A stretch of DNA of 64,000 nucleotides from Candidatus Poribacteria bacterium (GTDB taxonomy: Bacteria > Poribacteria > WGA-4E > WGA-3G), in NCBI GenBank assembly GCA_022826805.1, contig JAJDUH010000072.1:62001-126000 (forward strand), given 5' to 3'. Every line of letters begins with the position of its first letter. Position 1 is the stretch's first letter. Shown in pieces: positions 1 through 8,260 of the stretch. The translations under genes and the position numbers were made by a program. The notes beneath the pieces were generated by a model. The model saw nothing but the letters and a program-made list of their open reading frames with translations. It was not told the DNA's origin and did not search any database.

Positions 1-1649
1 CGATGTTGCTACCCCGCATTGATTTCCCTGAAGTCGGTATCCTCTACCCGTTTCTGCGTCTCGTCAACGATGAAGCGACAGCGGTTGCGATTATTCAAGC
101 AGTCGTCGGCACGATCGGATTGGTACTTACCGTTCCAATCGCTGCATCGGTTGCTGGCTTCCTGACGCAATACGCCAAGGTCGACGCCTCTGAGATTCAC
201 GAGGACCTGCCTTCAGAGGAGGAATTAGAGGAGTTGTTCCGTGCCGATCCACCTCGCAGCAAAGCCCGAATTGCCGTGCCTATTGCTATGGCTTTCGTCC
301 TAATTGGCACGATCTTCGTCTACTATCGCACACACGAACTCTCGGCGACAATCTCTGAGCAACGCGATGCACAAGGAAATCCCATTAATAAATCGGAGTA
401 CGCCAAGGGGAGAGTTATCCGACTGCTTGAGTCGAACGGGAATTTCCTTTTTGATATTGACAGCAGTGCCGCGAGCGAATTGGACAATCGTATCGTGCCA
501 CAGGTTTTGCGTGAGGCGTTCGAGCAACAAGACATCCTGTTTTCGGATCAGGTGAGTGTCTCGGTCAAACCGTGGAAGGATAGCCGTTGGCTTCTCTCGG
601 ATGAGAAATACGAGCAGACCTATAGCGTACGAGCAATGGAAGACGGGGAAGAACGTGTCCTCAAAGTCTATGAGTCAAAAAGTGAACATCATATTCTTGA
701 GGTAGAGGTGCTCAGTGGTATGTATAAAGGCAGACGCTTGGTGTTACGGAACATTGTGAATCACAATATGCCGTTGTTGAGCATTCCTGCAGAACCCGGA
801 GATGTTATTCTCTGTCGTGTCGCTGGAAATCCCGAACAGGTTAGCCTCGTCAATATCGTTCAAGATTACGGGAGAGACCGATTCCTGATTTGGATGGTAG
901 GGGGTATGCTCCTTCTGATTATCCTCGTCGGTAGGATGGAGGGCATTCGAACGGCGTGTGCGATGCTAATCTCTGCGGCAGTCATCTACTTCTTCATGTT
1001 GCCGTTAATTTCAGAGGGTGCGAATGCGGTGTTCATTGTGACGCTGACGTCGGGTGTAGTGGCATTTGTGTCTCTGGTATTCGTGATTGGCCCGAGTCGA
1101 AAGACGTTTTCAGCGGTGTTTGGAACGATGGGTGGCATTTTGGTTGCTGGTTTAATTGTCCTATTTGCGCAGCAACACCTCCACTTTTCAGGGTTGGAGA
1201 ATGCGATTTCCGCGGATATTGTTGAAGCGACACGCACACCCCCGTTCGATTTCGTACAAATCCTCTTGGCGGGTATGCTGATGGGGGTATTGGGTGTTGC
1301 TGTTGACGGTGCCATCGAAGTGGCATCAAGTATGGAAGAGATCCGAAAAGCGAATCCGAACATGCCCACATGGCGACTTATCGCCTCTGGTCTTAACGTC
1401 GGGACGGACATCCTCGGTACGATGGTGAATACACTGGTTTTCGCGTATCTTGGCGTGGAGCTCCTCTTGGTTGTCACGGTTACAGCACCGAATCTGGACT
1501 TTTTCAAATCGCCACCCGTGCAGCTCCTGAGTATCGGTGTCGTGTCTGCGGAGATTGTCCGATTGCTCGCTGGAACGCTCGGTTTGGTTTTGGCGATACC
1601 GATTACCGCTATGATTTGTGCGTTCTGGAACCCCAAACAGAAAGTATAG
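1..1649 (+). CDS. YibE/F-family membrane protein, tandem domains (5' end outside window)
   Basis: Polytopic membrane protein of the YibE/F family, function unknown. The first visible Met is at base 3, but the reading frame is open to the window edge, so the gene very probably starts upstream. Residues 1-56 from that Met (ending in a membrane segment near 27-55) closely match the last 58 residues of the same protein: both share the pattern GTxGLVLxxPI. The visible N-terminus is therefore the tail of one YibE/F domain, fused by an acidic linker (about 60-85) to a second complete domain. The second domain has a membrane segment at about 89-107, a soluble region at about 110-295 and a cluster of hydrophobic helices from about 297 onward. 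A tandem fusion is unusual for the family. The family call is fairly sure; the role is unknown. Confidence 0.75.
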   Translation, partial: MLLPRIDFPEVGILYPFLRLVNDEATAVAIIQAVVGTIGLVLTVPIAASVAGFLTQYAKVDASEIHEDLPSEEELEELFRADPPRSKARIAVPIAMAFVLIGTIFVYYRTHELSATISEQRDAQGNPINKSEYAKGRVIRLLESNGNFLFDIDSSAASELDNRIVPQVLREAFEQQDILFSDQVSVSVKPWKDSRWLLSDEKYEQTYSVRAMEDGEERVLKVYESKSEHHILEVEVLSGMYKGRRLVLRNIVNHNMPLLSIPAEPGDVILCRVAGNPEQVSLVNIVQDYGRDRFLIWMVGGMLLLIILVGRMEGIRTACAMLISAAVIYFFMLPLISEGANAVFIVTLTSGVVAFVSLVFVIGPSRKTFSAVFGTMGGILVAGLIVLFAQQHLHFSGLENAISADIVEATRTPPFDFVQILLAGMLMGVLGVAVDGAIEVASSMEEIRKANPNMPTWRLIASGLNVGTDILGTMVNTLVFAYLGVELLLVVTVTAPNLDFFKSPPVQLLSIGVVSAEIVRLLAGTLGLVLAIPITAMICAFWNPKQKV

Positions 1650-1693
1650 GGTCTGGTAGAGATAGTGCGCTATTTTTAGACTTCACGTTTGCT

Positions 1694-1714
1694 GGCGAGG
1701 TTTCTAACCTCGCC
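1694..1714. repeat. Perfect 9-bp palindrome with TCT loop
   Basis: GGCGAGGTT, a TCT loop, then AACCTCGCC, lying between two convergent genes. No T-run follows, so it is not a classical terminator. The layout (stem ending GGTT, loop TCT, stem starting AACC) matches the hairpin inside the acyl-CoA ligase gene at 59807-59830 and resembles the TGTAGG repeats near 12.6 kb. Confidence 0.6.
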
Positions 1715-1731
1715 TATCTTAAATGTAGTCG

Positions 1732-2442
1732 TTATTGCGGACACCACGCCATAACCGTGCCGAAACTCGCAAACATGCTATTTTCACCGCTCGTAAGGAT
1801 ACGTGAACCTTGGACGACAATCCGAGCGTCACGACTCGTGACTTTATAACTCACAGGTGCATCCTTAGCAATCAGCGGTTCACCGTTTTCGTCTTTGAGC
1901 TTATCGAGTCGATAATGCACCGAACGATGCGCAGCGACCTCAAATTCGCAGGAGACGTTATCCAGCGTCGGATCCTCATAAAGCACCTCTAAGAGACAAC
2001 GTGTGTCTGTATCAGCGGTATTGGAGATGCATATAGATTCGTGCGAAAAATACCCGCCACCGTGTTCTTCCCATTCCTGCTCCGCTGGGGTTAAAGCCGC
2101 CATATAGCCATCTGGAATAATCCAAACGTAAGCCCCATCGCCATCTAAAGTATAGGATTTCAACCCATCCGCGATTGCCTCTGGATTTTCTGTTACGTCT
2201 TCCAAGTCAACGACAAGAAAACGCGAATAAAATTCGATTCCCTTCACTGAATTCGTGTGTTTTAACGTTCCTGTTACATTCAAACATAGCTTATCTGTTT
2301 CCAGCATGGCGAGGTGACTAATTCCCTGTGATGCAAACCAATCGCCGAAGGCGTCGTTAAGAAGTGTTGTTAATACCTCAAGATTTGAGATACCTGCTTT
2401 TTGATAATCTCGAATTGTTCCCAGTAGTGTTCCAAATGTCAT
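1732..2442 (-). CDS. Protein with C-terminal ASRT-like (sensory rhodopsin transducer family) domain
   Basis: 236 residues in two parts. Residues about 103-236 resemble the Anabaena sensory rhodopsin transducer family (PF07100): a tryptophan-containing strand and DGY motif near the start, an SHES motif at about 133-136, alternating beta strands, an RSVHYRLDKL segment and a closing strand with VVQGSR. Family members are small beta-sandwich proteins, often tetrameric, found in many bacteria with no rhodopsin. Residues 1-100 form a separate region I do not recognise. No rhodopsin gene is in the window, so a light-signalling role is not supported; binding a small ligand or DNA is more likely. The gene follows the unknown gene at 2455-2952 by 12 bp, suggesting an operon. 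The domain call rests on pattern recall, not a search. Confidence 0.65.
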   Translation of the reverse strand: MTFGTLLGTIRDYQKAGISNLEVLTTLLNDAFGDWFASQGISHLAMLETDKLCLNVTGTLKHTNSVKGIEFYSRFLVVDLEDVTENPEAIADGLKSYTLDGDGAYVWIIPDGYMAALTPAEQEWEEHGGGYFSHESICISNTADTDTRCLLEVLYEDPTLDNVSCEFEVAAHRSVHYRLDKLKDENGEPLIAKDAPVSYKVTSRDARIVVQGSRILTSGENSMFASFGTVMAWCPQ

Positions 2443-2454
2443 AATGTCCTCGTT

Positions 2455-2952
2455 TTAGACCATCCATCGTTCTCCGATACCGATGAGAGCCATCAGTACC
2501 TGCAAAAGTACACTCTCGGCATCGCTTCCAACGAATTGACGGTGTGTATCAATATAAGTGCCGTAATCAGCTGCCCATTCACGAAAGTAGGTTTGGTATT
2601 CCCAACCGTCCGCTGTGCGATGGAAAACCGTCCTGTCAGGGTAGGGCAGTTTCTGCGTTAAAAGTTCATGGAGTTGTTCCGAGGTCGGTATCCACAAGCT
2701 TTTTGACTTTTCTGAGTCCGGTCGGAGTGCCTGAATTTGGGGATGCCGACAGTTCTTTATGTATTCTTGCGAAGGTATCTGTCTTTCAGATGGGTTCATG
2801 TTCGGCTCGGATCCCTCCATATCAATTTCAGAGATATTATAGAGTATGAGCGTTTCGGGGTCAACACCTACTGTTAATTCATCGCAAATTTCTGTTACCT
2901 TTTTACAAAAATTGCGTATTACAAAATATGTTATCATATTTTTTTCAAACAT
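2455..2952 (-). CDS. Hypothetical protein upstream of the ASRT-like gene
   Basis: 165 residues, soluble, not recognised. It opens with a Tyr/Phe-rich helix-like segment (about 7-25) and holds a Pro/Ser-rich middle (about 45-85) and a Trp/Tyr-rich stretch near 112-136. There is no signal peptide or membrane helix. Two in-frame Mets are possible starts (2952 and 2937); neither has a clear Shine-Dalgarno site. It lies 12 bp upstream of the ASRT-like gene on the same strand and diverges from the restriction-like enzyme gene. It could be an accessory or immunity-like partner of the ASRT protein, but nothing in the sequence shows this. Confidence 0.55.
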   Translation of the reverse strand: MFEKNMITYFVIRNFCKKVTEICDELTVGVDPETLILYNISEIDMEGSEPNMNPSERQIPSQEYIKNCRHPQIQALRPDSEKSKSLWIPTSEQLHELLTQKLPYPDRTVFHRTADGWEYQTYFREWAADYGTYIDTHRQFVGSDAESVLLQVLMALIGIGERWMV

Positions 2953-3080
2953 CAGAAAAATCTTGAAAAACCGAGAAAGGAGAATCCCATGAATTTCCTA
3001 CTAATACTCTCCGTCGTTTGTGTGAGCATGCTTGTTAAATTCTCCAGATATGAATAGCCTGGGACACAACGGAATTTCCC

Positions 3081-3109
3081 TTGCAATTTCGCATCAATCT
3101 GTGTATAAT
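3081..3109 (+). promoter_or_regulatory. Sigma-70-type promoter for the nuclease-methyltransferase gene
   Basis: TTGCAA (3081-3086), 17 bp, then TATAAT (3104-3109). A transcript would begin near 3116 and give a leader of about 35 nt before the ATG at 3151, which has GGAG about 8 bases upstream. Confidence 0.7.
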
Positions 3110-3150
3110 TTGGCATCGTTTCGTTCACCGACAATGTCCGGAGAAAATAG

Positions 3151-6100
3151 ATGCCAGTGCTTAACATCAAACCGACACACAAATCCATCAAGACATACTA
3201 CACCGAGCTCGAAAAATATGCCCAACTCGGTGAACAGAACGAAGGTACCGTCCGCGCCGCATTCCAAAACCTCCTCCAGCACTACTGCCATCAATCCAAC
3301 CTCACGCTTCTCTGCGAAAAGACCTATACCCTCCACTCTGATAAGGGTTCCAGACGAATCCGACCCGATGCTCTCCCCCCTGATAAGGAGGGTAAGGGGG
3401 GTTCCAGACGAATCCGACCCGATGGTGAAATCGTCGATACCTTCGGTTTACCACACGGCTACTGGGAGGCAAAAGATACACAGGATGACCTACACACCGA
3501 AGCGAACAGGAAATTCGCCATAGGCTATCCATCAGAAAATATCGTCGTCCAATCCCCAATCCAGGCACTGCTCTATCAACACGGACGACTACAACTTGAC
3601 CTTGACATCACCGAGCCGAGAAACCTCGTCCATCTTTTACAGACCTTCTTTGCCTATCAAGCAGAGAACATCTCTGCATGGCACACCGCAGTCGCAGAAT
3701 TCAGAGAGACAGTGCCAGAACTCGGCGAGAAGTTGGCAACATTAATCGAAACGGAACGCCAAAACAGTCCACATTTTCAGGATGCGTTCACCAGTTTCCA
3801 TCAGCAGTGCCGAGCCTCCATTAATCCGAATCTCTCCATTGCCGCTGTAGAGGAGATGCTCATCCAGCATTTACTCACAGAACGCATCTTCCGTACCGTC
3901 TTTGATAATCCCGATTTTACTCGCCGGAATATTATTGCACATGAAATTGAAAACGTCATTGACGTGCTAACCGAACGAACGCTGAACCGGTCAGAATTTC
4001 TCCGCCCCTTGGAACCGTTCTACACTGCGATTGAGAGAACCGCTGCGACTGTCACAGACTTCTCACAGAAACAAGATTTCCTCAACACCGTCTACGAGCA
4101 ATTTTTTCAGGGGTTCTCCGTCAAGATTGCCGATACACACGGCATCGTCTACACACCACAACCCATCGTCGATTTTATGGTGAAAAGCGTTGAACACATC
4201 TTGCAAACCGAGTTTGATCGCTCACTCTCCGATGCTGGCGTGCATATCATCGATCCATTCGTCGGCACCGGTAACTTCATCGTCCGTATCATGCAGGAAC
4301 TCGATCCCATCTCATTGGAGCGAAAATATACCGCCGATCCACCAGAACTCCAATGCAACGAGGTAATGCTCCTGCCCTACTACATCGCCAATCTCAACAT
4401 TGAACAGCAGTTTTACACCGCGACGAACCGATACGCCCCTTATGAAGGGATCTGTCTGGTAGACACATTTGAGGTCGCAGAAGAACGGCAGATGCACCTA
4501 TTCACGCCCGCCAATACCGAACGCGTTGAGAAACAAAAAGAGACCCCAATGTTCGTCGTTATCGGCAACCCACCTTACAATGCAGGGCAAGTCAATGAGA
4601 ACGATAACAACAAGAATCGGAAGTATGAGACGATGGACAAGCGGATTGCGGACACCTATGCAAAAGACTCGAAAGCCACGCTCAGAAATAAACTTTACGA
4701 TCCCTATGTCAAAGCGATCCGATGGGCATTAGATCGGATTGGCGAGGAAGGTGTTGTCGCCTTCGTAACAAACAACAGCTTCCTTGATGGCGTGGCATTT
4801 GACGGCATGCGGAAACACCTCGCCGAGGATTGCGACGCCATATATATCCTCGACTTAGGCGGTAATGCAAGGCGAGGCTTGAAGGTCTCCGATGCGAATG
4901 TGTTCGGAATCCGGGTCGGTGTGAGTATCAACCTTTTCATAAAAAAGAGTTCTGTAGGGGTTGGGTCCCCCAAACTCTACTACTATCAAACAGACGAGTT
5001 GTGGAACAAAAAACAGAAATTCGACTTTCTGAATGAAAGTCAGCACGCAGGTGATGTTACGTGGGACTCTATTCGACCTGACGCACGACATACATGGCTT
5101 ACCGAAGGTCTCCACGCTGAGTTTGACACCTTTATTCCGATGGGGAGCAAACAAGCGAAATCGGTAAAGGGTGAAGTAGACAATGTGATTTTCAAAACCT
5201 ATAGCAACGGTGTGAAAACCAATCGTGATGCGTGGGTTTACAATTTCAACCGAAACGCCCTTACAGAAAATATAAGCAGGACGGTTGATACGTACAATAC
5301 GGAGGTAGCTCGGTGGGGACAACGGATGGATCGGGATGTCAATCTCGATGATTTTGTGGCGTCAGATGACACAAAAATTAAGTGGAGTCGCGACTTAAAA
5401 GCGAAGTTAAAACGTAGGCGAATGACTGAATATAGGGACGATAGAGTTAGGACATCGTTCTATCGTCCGTTTACAAAATCAAACCTCTACTTTGATCAAA
5501 CAATGAATGATGTGGTATCCCTGTTTCCATGTATCTTTCCTACCTTGGAGACAGAAACAGAAAATCGGGTGATATGGCTTAAGGTCGGTAAAGAATGGCC
5601 GATGTTTGGGCTAATGGTTAACCAATTTCCTGATCAATTGCCGCAAGGTGGTTCTCAGTGTTTTCCCTTCTACACCTACGATGAAGATGGCACAAACCGC
5701 CGCGAAAACATCACCGACTGGGCATTGACACACTTCCAAACCCACTACCGAGACGATACCATCACCAAATGGGACATATTCCATTACAACTACGGCATCC
5801 TGCATCATCCCGACTATCACCAAAAATACGAGGCGAACCTCAAACGCGATTTGCCACATATCCCGTTTTCCGAAAATTTCTGGGGATTGGCAGAGGCAGG
5901 CGCGCGACTCGCGGAAATCCACGTCAACTACGAATCCCAACCCGAATACGATAAACTGAAGCCCGTTCCGACTCCCGGTGTGCCACTCAATTGGCGTGTC
6001 GAGAAGATGAAACTCTCCAGAGACCAGACTTCGCTCGTCTACAACAATTTCCTGACGTTATCAGGTATTCCCCCAAAAGTGTTTGACTATAGGCTCGGCA

Positions 6101-6285
6101 CCCGTTCCGCATTGGAGTGGATAGTGGACCAATATCGTGTCAAAACAGACAAACGGAGCGGTATCGTCAACGATCCAAACCGCGCAGACGACCCCCAATA
6201 CATCGTCAAGTTAATTGGCAGCGTGATTACAGTGAGTTTAGAGACGGTGGGGATTGTTGAGGGTTTGCCTGTGTTGACATCGTAG
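3151..6285 (+). CDS. Type ISP-like single-chain restriction nuclease / adenine-specific DNA methyltransferase
   Basis: 1044 residues. An N-terminal PD-(D/E)XK-type nuclease motif is visible as P90-D91 followed by E106-A-K108. An N6-adenine methyltransferase core follows, with motif I DPFVGTGNF at 368-376 (SAM binding) and catalytic NPPY at 473-476. The C-terminal half (about 560-1044) resembles the target-recognition part of type ISP enzymes. No SF2 helicase domain is visible, so the protein resembles short, helicase-less ISP or type IIG enzymes that cut and methylate with one chain. Residues 66-91 carry an in-frame duplication (SRRIRPD twice) that copies the PD motif. The stop codon lies inside a dispersed repeat also present at 62027-62054. 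There is no partner restriction gene beside it. The methyltransferase call is firm; active cleavage is uncertain. Confidence 0.85.
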   Translation: MPVLNIKPTHKSIKTYYTELEKYAQLGEQNEGTVRAAFQNLLQHYCHQSNLTLLCEKTYTLHSDKGSRRIRPDALPPDKEGKGGSRRIRPDGEIVDTFGLPHGYWEAKDTQDDLHTEANRKFAIGYPSENIVVQSPIQALLYQHGRLQLDLDITEPRNLVHLLQTFFAYQAENISAWHTAVAEFRETVPELGEKLATLIETERQNSPHFQDAFTSFHQQCRASINPNLSIAAVEEMLIQHLLTERIFRTVFDNPDFTRRNIIAHEIENVIDVLTERTLNRSEFLRPLEPFYTAIERTAATVTDFSQKQDFLNTVYEQFFQGFSVKIADTHGIVYTPQPIVDFMVKSVEHILQTEFDRSLSDAGVHIIDPFVGTGNFIVRIMQELDPISLERKYTADPPELQCNEVMLLPYYIANLNIEQQFYTATNRYAPYEGICLVDTFEVAEERQMHLFTPANTERVEKQKETPMFVVIGNPPYNAGQVNENDNNKNRKYETMDKRIADTYAKDSKATLRNKLYDPYVKAIRWALDRIGEEGVVAFVTNNSFLDGVAFDGMRKHLAEDCDAIYILDLGGNARRGLKVSDANVFGIRVGVSINLFIKKSSVGVGSPKLYYYQTDELWNKKQKFDFLNESQHAGDVTWDSIRPDARHTWLTEGLHAEFDTFIPMGSKQAKSVKGEVDNVIFKTYSNGVKTNRDAWVYNFNRNALTENISRTVDTYNTEVARWGQRMDRDVNLDDFVASDDTKIKWSRDLKAKLKRRRMTEYRDDRVRTSFYRPFTKSNLYFDQTMNDVVSLFPCIFPTLETETENRVIWLKVGKEWPMFGLMVNQFPDQLPQGGSQCFPFYTYDEDGTNRRENITDWALTHFQTHYRDDTITKWDIFHYNYGILHHPDYHQKYEANLKRDLPHIPFSENFWGLAEAGARLAEIHVNYESQPEYDKLKPVPTPGVPLNWRVEKMKLSRDQTSLVYNNFLTLSGIPPKVFDYRLGTRSALEWIVDQYRVKTDKRSGIVNDPNRADDPQYIVKLIGSVITVSLETVGIVEGLPVLTS
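3345..3424 (+). repeat. 26-bp direct repeat around a CCCCTGATAAGG-type palindrome, inside a CDS
   Basis: The 26-bp sequence at 3345-3370 recurs exactly at 3399-3424. The period is 54 bp, so the reading frame is kept. The 28 bp between them include a palindromic core (about 3377-3393) similar to hairpins at 13416-13430 and 51449-51462. The repeat adds 18 codons and duplicates the SRRIRPD residues that begin the predicted nuclease active site. Confidence 0.85.
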
Positions 6286-6309
6286 TAGGCACACGCCGTG
6301 TACCGTAAC
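6282..6309. repeat. 28-bp dispersed repeat, copy 1
   Basis: This 28-bp sequence recurs at 62027-62054 with one mismatch. It contains a rough inverted repeat (GGCACACG / CGTGTACC). Here it supplies the TAG stop codon (6283-6285) of the nuclease-methyltransferase gene, so insertion at the gene end may have reset the C-terminus. Confidence 0.8.
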
Positions 6310-6339
6310 CCCATTAGGAAAAGGAGAATTTTGCCCTGC

Positions 6340-7521
6340 ATGAAAATAACAGAAATTCAACGTGAATTAGCAGCATTAGGATTAGATGCCTGGCTCCTCT
6401 ACGATTTCCGCGGAATAAACCCCATCGCACAGAACGTCGCAGGCTTGGCAGATGCACATATAACGCGCCGCTGGTTCTGTCTCATCCCCGCAGAAGGTGA
6501 ACCGCGGTGGCTCGTCCATAAAATTGAAACCTCTAATTTCGTTGGTGTCCAAGGAACCGTCGCGCTTTACGCCGGCTGGGGTGAACTCAACGAAGCGATT
6601 CGTGTCTTACTCGCTGGCGTTAAAACCGTTGCAATGGAGTATTCGCCAAACGCTGAGATCCCTTATATTTCACGGGTGGATGCTGGCACACTGGAGTGGA
6701 TTCGTGCGTTCGGCGTTGAAATCCAGACATCTGCTGAGTTGGCGCAACGAATGGAAGCACGTTTGAGCGACGCGCAGGCAGCGGGACATCAAGCGTCCGC
6801 ACACTTAGTATTGCAAGCGAAAGATTATGCCTTCACATGGATCGGTTCGCAGCTCACAGACGGGAAAACAATTACAGAATACGACGTTCAACAAGAGATT
6901 CTCGGACAGTTTGATGCGATGAACTTGGGCACCGATCATCCACCTATCGTTGCTGTGAACGCCAAGAGCAGCGATCCGCACTATGCGCCAACAGCAACGG
7001 ACACCCAAGAGATTAAAGTTGGAGACTTCATCTTAATCGATTTGTGGGCAAAACAGAAAGTCCCAGATGCCGTCTTCGCAGATACGACATGGGTGGCTTA
7101 TGCTGGAAAAGTTGTTCCTTCACAATATGTTGAAATCTTCGAGATTGTCAGGGAAGCACGGGACAGAGCGGTACGGTTCATCCGTGAAAGATGGGAGGTC
7201 GGTGAACCGGTGCACGGTTATGCTGTTGACGACTGCGTCCGCGAATATATTACTGAGAAAGGATACGGCGAATTCTTTATCCATCGGACCGGACACAACA
7301 TCGGCACTGTTATACACGGCAACGGTGTTAATTTGGATAACTTGGAGACGCGCGATGTGCGTACCTTGATTCCGGGGGTCTGCTTCTCGATTGAGCCGGG
7401 GATCTACCTTAGCGATTTCGGCGTTCGGACAGAAATTGACGTTTTCTTAGCCGCGCCAGGGAAAGACGGCGTAAAAGTGACAACCGCTCCCGTTCAAAAT
7501 CAGGTATTGCCGTTGCTGTGA
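6340..7521 (+). CDS. M24-family metallopeptidase (Xaa-Pro aminopeptidase/dipeptidase-like)
   Basis: 393 residues from the ATG at 6340, which has AAGGAG about 14 bases upstream. A TTG at 6331 is a possible alternative, and the GTG at 6298 lies in a repeat and is unlikely. Residues 1-140 form a creatinase/prolidase-type N-terminal domain. The C-terminal pita-bread fold shows the five expected metal ligands: D234, D248, H319 (in TGHNIG), E352 (in SIEPG) and E365 (in RTEID). The family uses two metal ions to remove N-terminal residues before proline, or to split X-Pro dipeptides. No signal peptide is visible, so it is probably cytoplasmic and used in peptide recycling. The last 113 bp overlap the convergent gene at 7409-8260. 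Confidence 0.88.
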   Translation: MKITEIQRELAALGLDAWLLYDFRGINPIAQNVAGLADAHITRRWFCLIPAEGEPRWLVHKIETSNFVGVQGTVALYAGWGELNEAIRVLLAGVKTVAMEYSPNAEIPYISRVDAGTLEWIRAFGVEIQTSAELAQRMEARLSDAQAAGHQASAHLVLQAKDYAFTWIGSQLTDGKTITEYDVQQEILGQFDAMNLGTDHPPIVAVNAKSSDPHYAPTATDTQEIKVGDFILIDLWAKQKVPDAVFADTTWVAYAGKVVPSQYVEIFEIVREARDRAVRFIRERWEVGEPVHGYAVDDCVREYITEKGYGEFFIHRTGHNIGTVIHGNGVNLDNLETRDVRTLIPGVCFSIEPGIYLSDFGVRTEIDVFLAAPGKDGVKVTTAPVQNQVLPLL

Positions 7522-8260
7522 CCTGATAATTCCGATTTTTCAAATCTGTGAGGATGTGCGTGAGGTAGGTACGGGCGTTCAGTATCCACTGTTCAGCATA
7601 GGCAGTGGCGAGTAAAGGGAGTGCGACAGTTAAACGCGGGGAGTCAAGCAGCCACTGCTCGGCATACGCGACGTAGTCTTCATCCACAAGTCCGTTACTG
7701 CCTAACGAATAGACCACGTAGCGTTTGTCATCTCGGATTTCCATGGTCGGATTAAGCAGTGTGTTCAAAGATAAGTGTTCTGTGCCATCAATCTCAAGAA
7801 CCCAAAAGAAATAGTCTTCATTGTACGCCAGGTAACCGATCTCTACCTCAAGTCGGTGTTTAGTTTCAGTCTGTATCGGGATTACCTCCATATCGCGTTT
7901 GATTAAGACAGGATAAATAGCAGCGAAAAAAATCTGTTCATAACCGATCGGTTGCCGGGCGTAGTTGAGAATCTCCAAAAGAATTTGTTGTTGTTCGGGG
8001 GTTTGTAGTTCTAAGCAACTTTTGGCAAACACATCATCGCGGACGGTTCGTAGTTCAGCTGGATCATTTGAGTCAAGCGGTTGGAGTTGACTTATCAACT
8101 TTAGAATGCGACGACGTTTGGGTGTAACGCGCCAGAGACTCCAGTGCCATAAAGTTTGCCACGTCTCCTTCTGCACCAATTGGGTGAAAAATGCTTTCCC
8201 ACTGGTAAGGAAGCGTTGGAGTCTGTTTTCAGATGGAAAGTTACGTTGTTCGTTTACCAT
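7409..8260 (-). CDS. Hypothetical protein overlapping the M24 peptidase gene tail to tail
   Basis: 283 residues from the Met at 8260. A longer frame to 8365 begins inside repeat sequence and is less likely. Not recognised. It is soluble, with an N-terminal basic helical region (about 20-65) followed by mixed alpha/beta sequence with several YxxY-rich strands (about 115-190). Residues about 247-283 are encoded antisense to the end of the M24 gene and form a very basic, Arg/Leu-rich tail. The peptidase end is conserved in its family, so this tail is probably a late extension after loss of an earlier stop near 7520. No neighbour suggests a role. Confidence 0.6.
   Translation of the reverse strand: MVNEQRNFPSENRLQRFLTSGKAFFTQLVQKETWQTLWHWSLWRVTPKRRRILKLISQLQPLDSNDPAELRTVRDDVFAKSCLELQTPEQQQILLEILNYARQPIGYEQIFFAAIYPVLIKRDMEVIPIQTETKHRLEVEIGYLAYNEDYFFWVLEIDGTEHLSLNTLLNPTMEIRDDKRYVVYSLGSNGLVDEDYVAYAEQWLLDSPRLTVALPLLATAYAEQWILNARTYLTHILTDLKNRNYQVTATAIPDFERERLSLLRRLSLARLRKRQFLSERRNR

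Noticed and set aside
986..1636. 216-codon minus-strand frame
   Set aside because: Antisense of the YibE/F gene; no start site or domain, and codon use mirrors the sense gene.
1732..2442. Light-sensing rhodopsin signalling
   Set aside because: Only an ASRT-like domain is present; many such proteins occur without rhodopsin, and no rhodopsin is in the window.
3032..3523. 163-codon plus-strand frame
   Set aside because: Overlaps the true start of the nuclease-methyltransferase gene in another frame; no recognisable protein.
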